A DNA stretch of 5,435 bases. Origin: Phycisphaerae bacterium. GTDB lineage: Bacteria; Planctomycetota; Phycisphaerae; SM23-33. The translations under genes and the position numbers were made by a program. This document shows, piece after piece, positions 5,344 to 5,435 of the stretch. Positions within the stretch are counted from its first letter, which is position 1; the number at the start of each line of letters is the position of its first letter. Location of the stretch: NCBI GenBank assembly GCA_030628445.1, contig DAOVQV010000123.1:1-5435 (forward strand). The letters are read 5' to 3'. The notes beneath the pieces are model-generated. The model was not told the origin of the DNA, ran no database searches, and worked only from the letters and a program-made list of their open reading frames with translations.

Positions 5344-5435
5344 TTGGATGTGGCGTCCCAGGACGAGCCCGCCAAGCAGCGCGAAGCAGGCGATGCTTTA
5401 CGCATCGTCGATGCAGCACGACGACGCCAGGCGAC
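5344..5435 (+). CDS. Possible start of an unidentified ORF cut by the right edge
   Basis: An open frame follows the in-frame TAA at 5338-5340, with possible starts TTG 5344 or GTG 5350, beginning VASQDEPAKQREAGDALRIV from the GTG. Codon choice is moderately GC-rich, like the neighbours. There is no convincing Shine-Dalgarno, and only about 30 codons are visible. It could equally be intergenic. An alternative ATG at 5348 in another frame is also open to the edge. Confidence 0.2.
   Translation, partial: MDVASQDEPAKQREAGDALRIVDAARRRQA
5391..5414. other. Hairpin downstream of cobA-hemD
   Basis: CGATGC (5391-5396) pairs with GCATCG (5402-5407) around a 5-nt loop. A further CGATGC at 5409-5414 gives a competing pairing with the same GCATCG, but its 1-nt loop is too tight to fold. 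No U-tract follows on either strand, so this is not a typical intrinsic terminator. No terminator for cobA-hemD is visible within the window. Confidence 0.3.

Overview
The window looks like chromosomal DNA from a planctomycete or a close relative. It is GC-rich, with strong G/C preference at third codon positions. It encodes a very large exported-type protein that opens with an LEPR-XLL motif and is built from repeated PPC-type beta domains, a combination typical of Planctomycetes. This assignment is inferred from protein families, not from a phylogenetic marker.

Layout: (1) Positions 1-2739, minus strand: one uninterrupted reading frame of 913 codons that runs off the left edge. It is the N-terminal part of an LEPR-XLL surface or secreted protein made of at least one full and one partial copy of a ~525-residue repeat. 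In each copy a jelly-roll-like domain appears to be inserted inside a PPC domain. (2) Positions 2740-3020: leader region of that gene, with a plausible sigma70-type promoter and a candidate short upstream ORF that has a strong Shine-Dalgarno, a TTG start, and an end overlapping the big gene's ATG. (3) Positions 3022-3207, minus strand: a self-contained tRNA-Gln(CUG) unit with promoter, tRNA and intrinsic terminator. (4) Positions 3239-3663, minus strand: a stand-alone PilZ (c-di-GMP receptor) gene with its own terminator. (5) Positions 3664-3794: divergent intergenic region with a good promoter for the rightward gene and an inverted repeat. (6) Positions 3795-5321, plus strand: fused uroporphyrinogen-III C-methyltransferase / uroporphyrinogen-III synthase (CobA-HemD type). 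(7) Positions 5322-5435: short tail with a hairpin and possibly the start of another ORF.

The genes do not form one pathway. CobA-HemD makes uroporphyrinogen III and precorrin-2 for heme, siroheme and cobalamin. PilZ is a c-di-GMP-responsive module. The giant protein is probably displayed or secreted. The most interesting points are the promoter whose -10 box lies 7 bases before the cobA-hemD ATG, implying a leaderless mRNA; the nested PPC/jelly-roll repeat with uneven conservation; and the possible translationally coupled leader ORF. I saw no CRISPR array, insertion sequence or obvious defence system.
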